From Rickettsia typhi (GTDB lineage: Bacteria; Pseudomonadota; Alphaproteobacteria; Rickettsiales; Rickettsiaceae): DNA of 6,980 bases. Positions 5,971 to 6,980 of the stretch are shown one piece after another. Both the position numbers and the translations under genes were made by a program. How positions within the stretch are numbered: position 1 is the first letter of the stretch; each line of letters begins with the position of its first letter. Under the pieces are notes generated by a model. The model ran no database searches, was not told the DNA's origin, and was given only the letters and a program-made list of their open reading frames with translations. The stretch covers positions 1-6,980 of the forward strand of contig CAMCTQ010000066.1 of assembly GCA_945878545.1 (NCBI GenBank). Reading direction: 5' to 3'.

Positions 5971-6980
5971 CTATATAACTCTAAAATTTACCGATTTATG
6001 CCTTAAATACAAGTCTCCAGTCCTAACTAGAGTAGCAAAAACGTTATTAATCTCAGTTTTAAATTCCTGGATAGTTACTTCTCTGCCCACAGCCGCTATT
6101 GTAAAATCTAGAATCTCAAGTAGTGTTCTAGTTTGCGGTATTAGTGCTTCGAGCACATGTTTTGTAAGAGGAGAAGTCATGAAACTAATATTCATAGGCT
6201 GGGCCCAGCACTCAATATCAAAACTAACAGGCAACCCTACATGATCTGGATTTTCTTCTAAGAATTTTATTATATCCTCAGCATATCTATTTTTCTTTGT
6301 AAAATATGGGATGTTATTTAGCTCTTCAAAAGAAGCAATAGTCGAATCAGTCCTATTTGTTACCCAAAAAGAATGTTTGATTATATTACCAGCCATAATT
6401 TCGCAAATGGTTTGTTGCTTTATTTTATCCATTTTGAGGATTTTATCTAAGAGCTCTCCTTTGTTAAAAAAACTCCTAATATCCAAAGCTGCTCTGTCAA
6501 ATGGATTAGTAAATTCAACAAAATGAAGACCAGCATTATTTATAAATTCATACATTTCCGGAATGGAGTAAGCTCTATCTTGCTTATGGAGAAACATGTC
6601 ATACATTCCAATATCACCATCCTGCAGATGGTCAGCTAACTTCTCAGCCGCTCTTTTATACCAATTAGTTACTGGCAAAGCATTCACCACTGCCCAACCA
6701 TTATCTACTTCTTTCTGACGACTAATTTCCCCTTCATTAATCATTTGCATAATTGTTTGCACCTGGTATAAACCAGTTCTGCCGTACTTAGCATAAACCA
6801 TTATGCTCATACCACCATCTGGTTTTAGCACAGATTTTAGCGCCTTAAAACCTTCATCTGGAGATTCAAGATGATGCAATACCCCAATACAATTAATATG
6901 ATCAAATTTGCCGATATTTAAGTTTTGGATATTTAAAATACTATCATTTATCCATTTGATATTTTTTAAACCTCTGATTT
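5971..6980 (-). CDS. Class I SAM-dependent methyltransferase, N-terminus outside window
   Basis: The frame runs from a TAG at 5971-5973 to the window edge without a stop, giving 335 visible residues. A TTG at 6879 could be misread as a start, but coding sequence continues upstream of it (ending ...NIGKFDHINCIGVLHHL), so the gene is 5'-truncated by the window. The SAM-binding motif I (GxGxG) must lie outside. Visible are the post-II strand and motif FDHINCIGVLHHLESP, the helix GFKALKSVLKP, and the strand DGGMSIMVYAKYGRTG, all characteristic of the Rossmann-fold class I (Methyltransf_11/12-like) family. A following segment with DIGMYDMFLHKQDRAYSIPEMYEFINNAGL occurs in related enzymes with a second domain. 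The last 90 residues (LLEILDFTIAAV..VTIQEFKTEINNVFATLVRTGDLYLR) look like a winged-helix module. The substrate cannot be told: small molecule or protein lysine are both possible. It is codirectional with recG 73 bp downstream. Confidence 0.85.
   Translation of the reverse strand, partial: IRGLKNIKWINDSILNIQNLNIGKFDHINCIGVLHHLESPDEGFKALKSVLKPDGGMSIMVYAKYGRTGLYQVQTIMQMINEGEISRQKEVDNGWAVVNALPVTNWYKRAAEKLADHLQDGDIGMYDMFLHKQDRAYSIPEMYEFINNAGLHFVEFTNPFDRAALDIRSFFNKGELLDKILKMDKIKQQTICEIMAGNIIKHSFWVTNRTDSTIASFEELNNIPYFTKKNRYAEDIIKFLEENPDHVGLPVSFDIECWAQPMNISFMTSPLTKHVLEALIPQTRTLLEILDFTIAAVGREVTIQEFKTEINNVFATLVRTGDLYLRHKSVNFRVI

Noticed and set aside
5873..6244. Plus-strand open frame of 123 codons spanning the recG start, the palindrome and the methyltransferase 3' end
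   Set aside because: It overlaps two real genes on the other strand and its most distinctive peptide comes from the palindrome. It is best explained as a spurious frame. The frame at 6311-6526 is likewise antisense to the methyltransferase.
6877..6879. TTG at 6879 as the methyltransferase start codon
   Set aside because: The frame continues upstream to the window edge with family-typical residues (FDHINCIGVLHHL), so this is an internal leucine codon.

Overview
This AT-rich window (about one third G+C by eye) carries mostly bacterial housekeeping genes. It has five protein-coding genes. Two of them, at the left and right edges, are cut by the window. The wording of the RimM protein, the AT-rich codon choice, the loosely packed intergenic gaps and a palindromic repeat-like element suggest an alphaproteobacterium of the order Rickettsiales (Rickettsia/Megaira-like). 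This is an inference from general resemblance and was not confirmed by a search.

Layout: (1) 2-388, plus strand, is the 3' end of an unrecognised acidic protein ending in a 23-residue tandem repeat. (2) 389-522 is a convergent gap holding an imperfect inverted repeat. (3) 523-3138, minus strand, is a full-length AsmA-family inner-membrane-anchored protein of 871 residues. (4) 3139-3213 is a 75-bp divergent gap that must hold the start signals for asmA-like and rimM. (5) 3214-3750, plus strand, is rimM, the 30S maturation factor. (6) 3751-3800 is a short convergent gap with a perfect 8-bp inverted repeat. (7) 3801-5897, minus strand, is recG, the branch-migration helicase, complete with all motor motifs. 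(8) 5898-5970 is a gap containing a GC-rich palindrome unlike its surroundings. (9) 5971-6980, minus strand, is a class I SAM-dependent methyltransferase lacking its N-terminus because the window ends.

The methyltransferase and recG run in the same direction with a 73-bp gap and may be cotranscribed. rimM stands alone, without its usual partners rpsP, trmD and rplS beside it. I see no tRNA, rRNA, CRISPR array, insertion sequence or phage gene. I found no convincing new multi-gene system. The items most worth a second look are the repeat-tailed protein at the left edge, the palindrome before recG, and the substrate of the two-domain methyltransferase.
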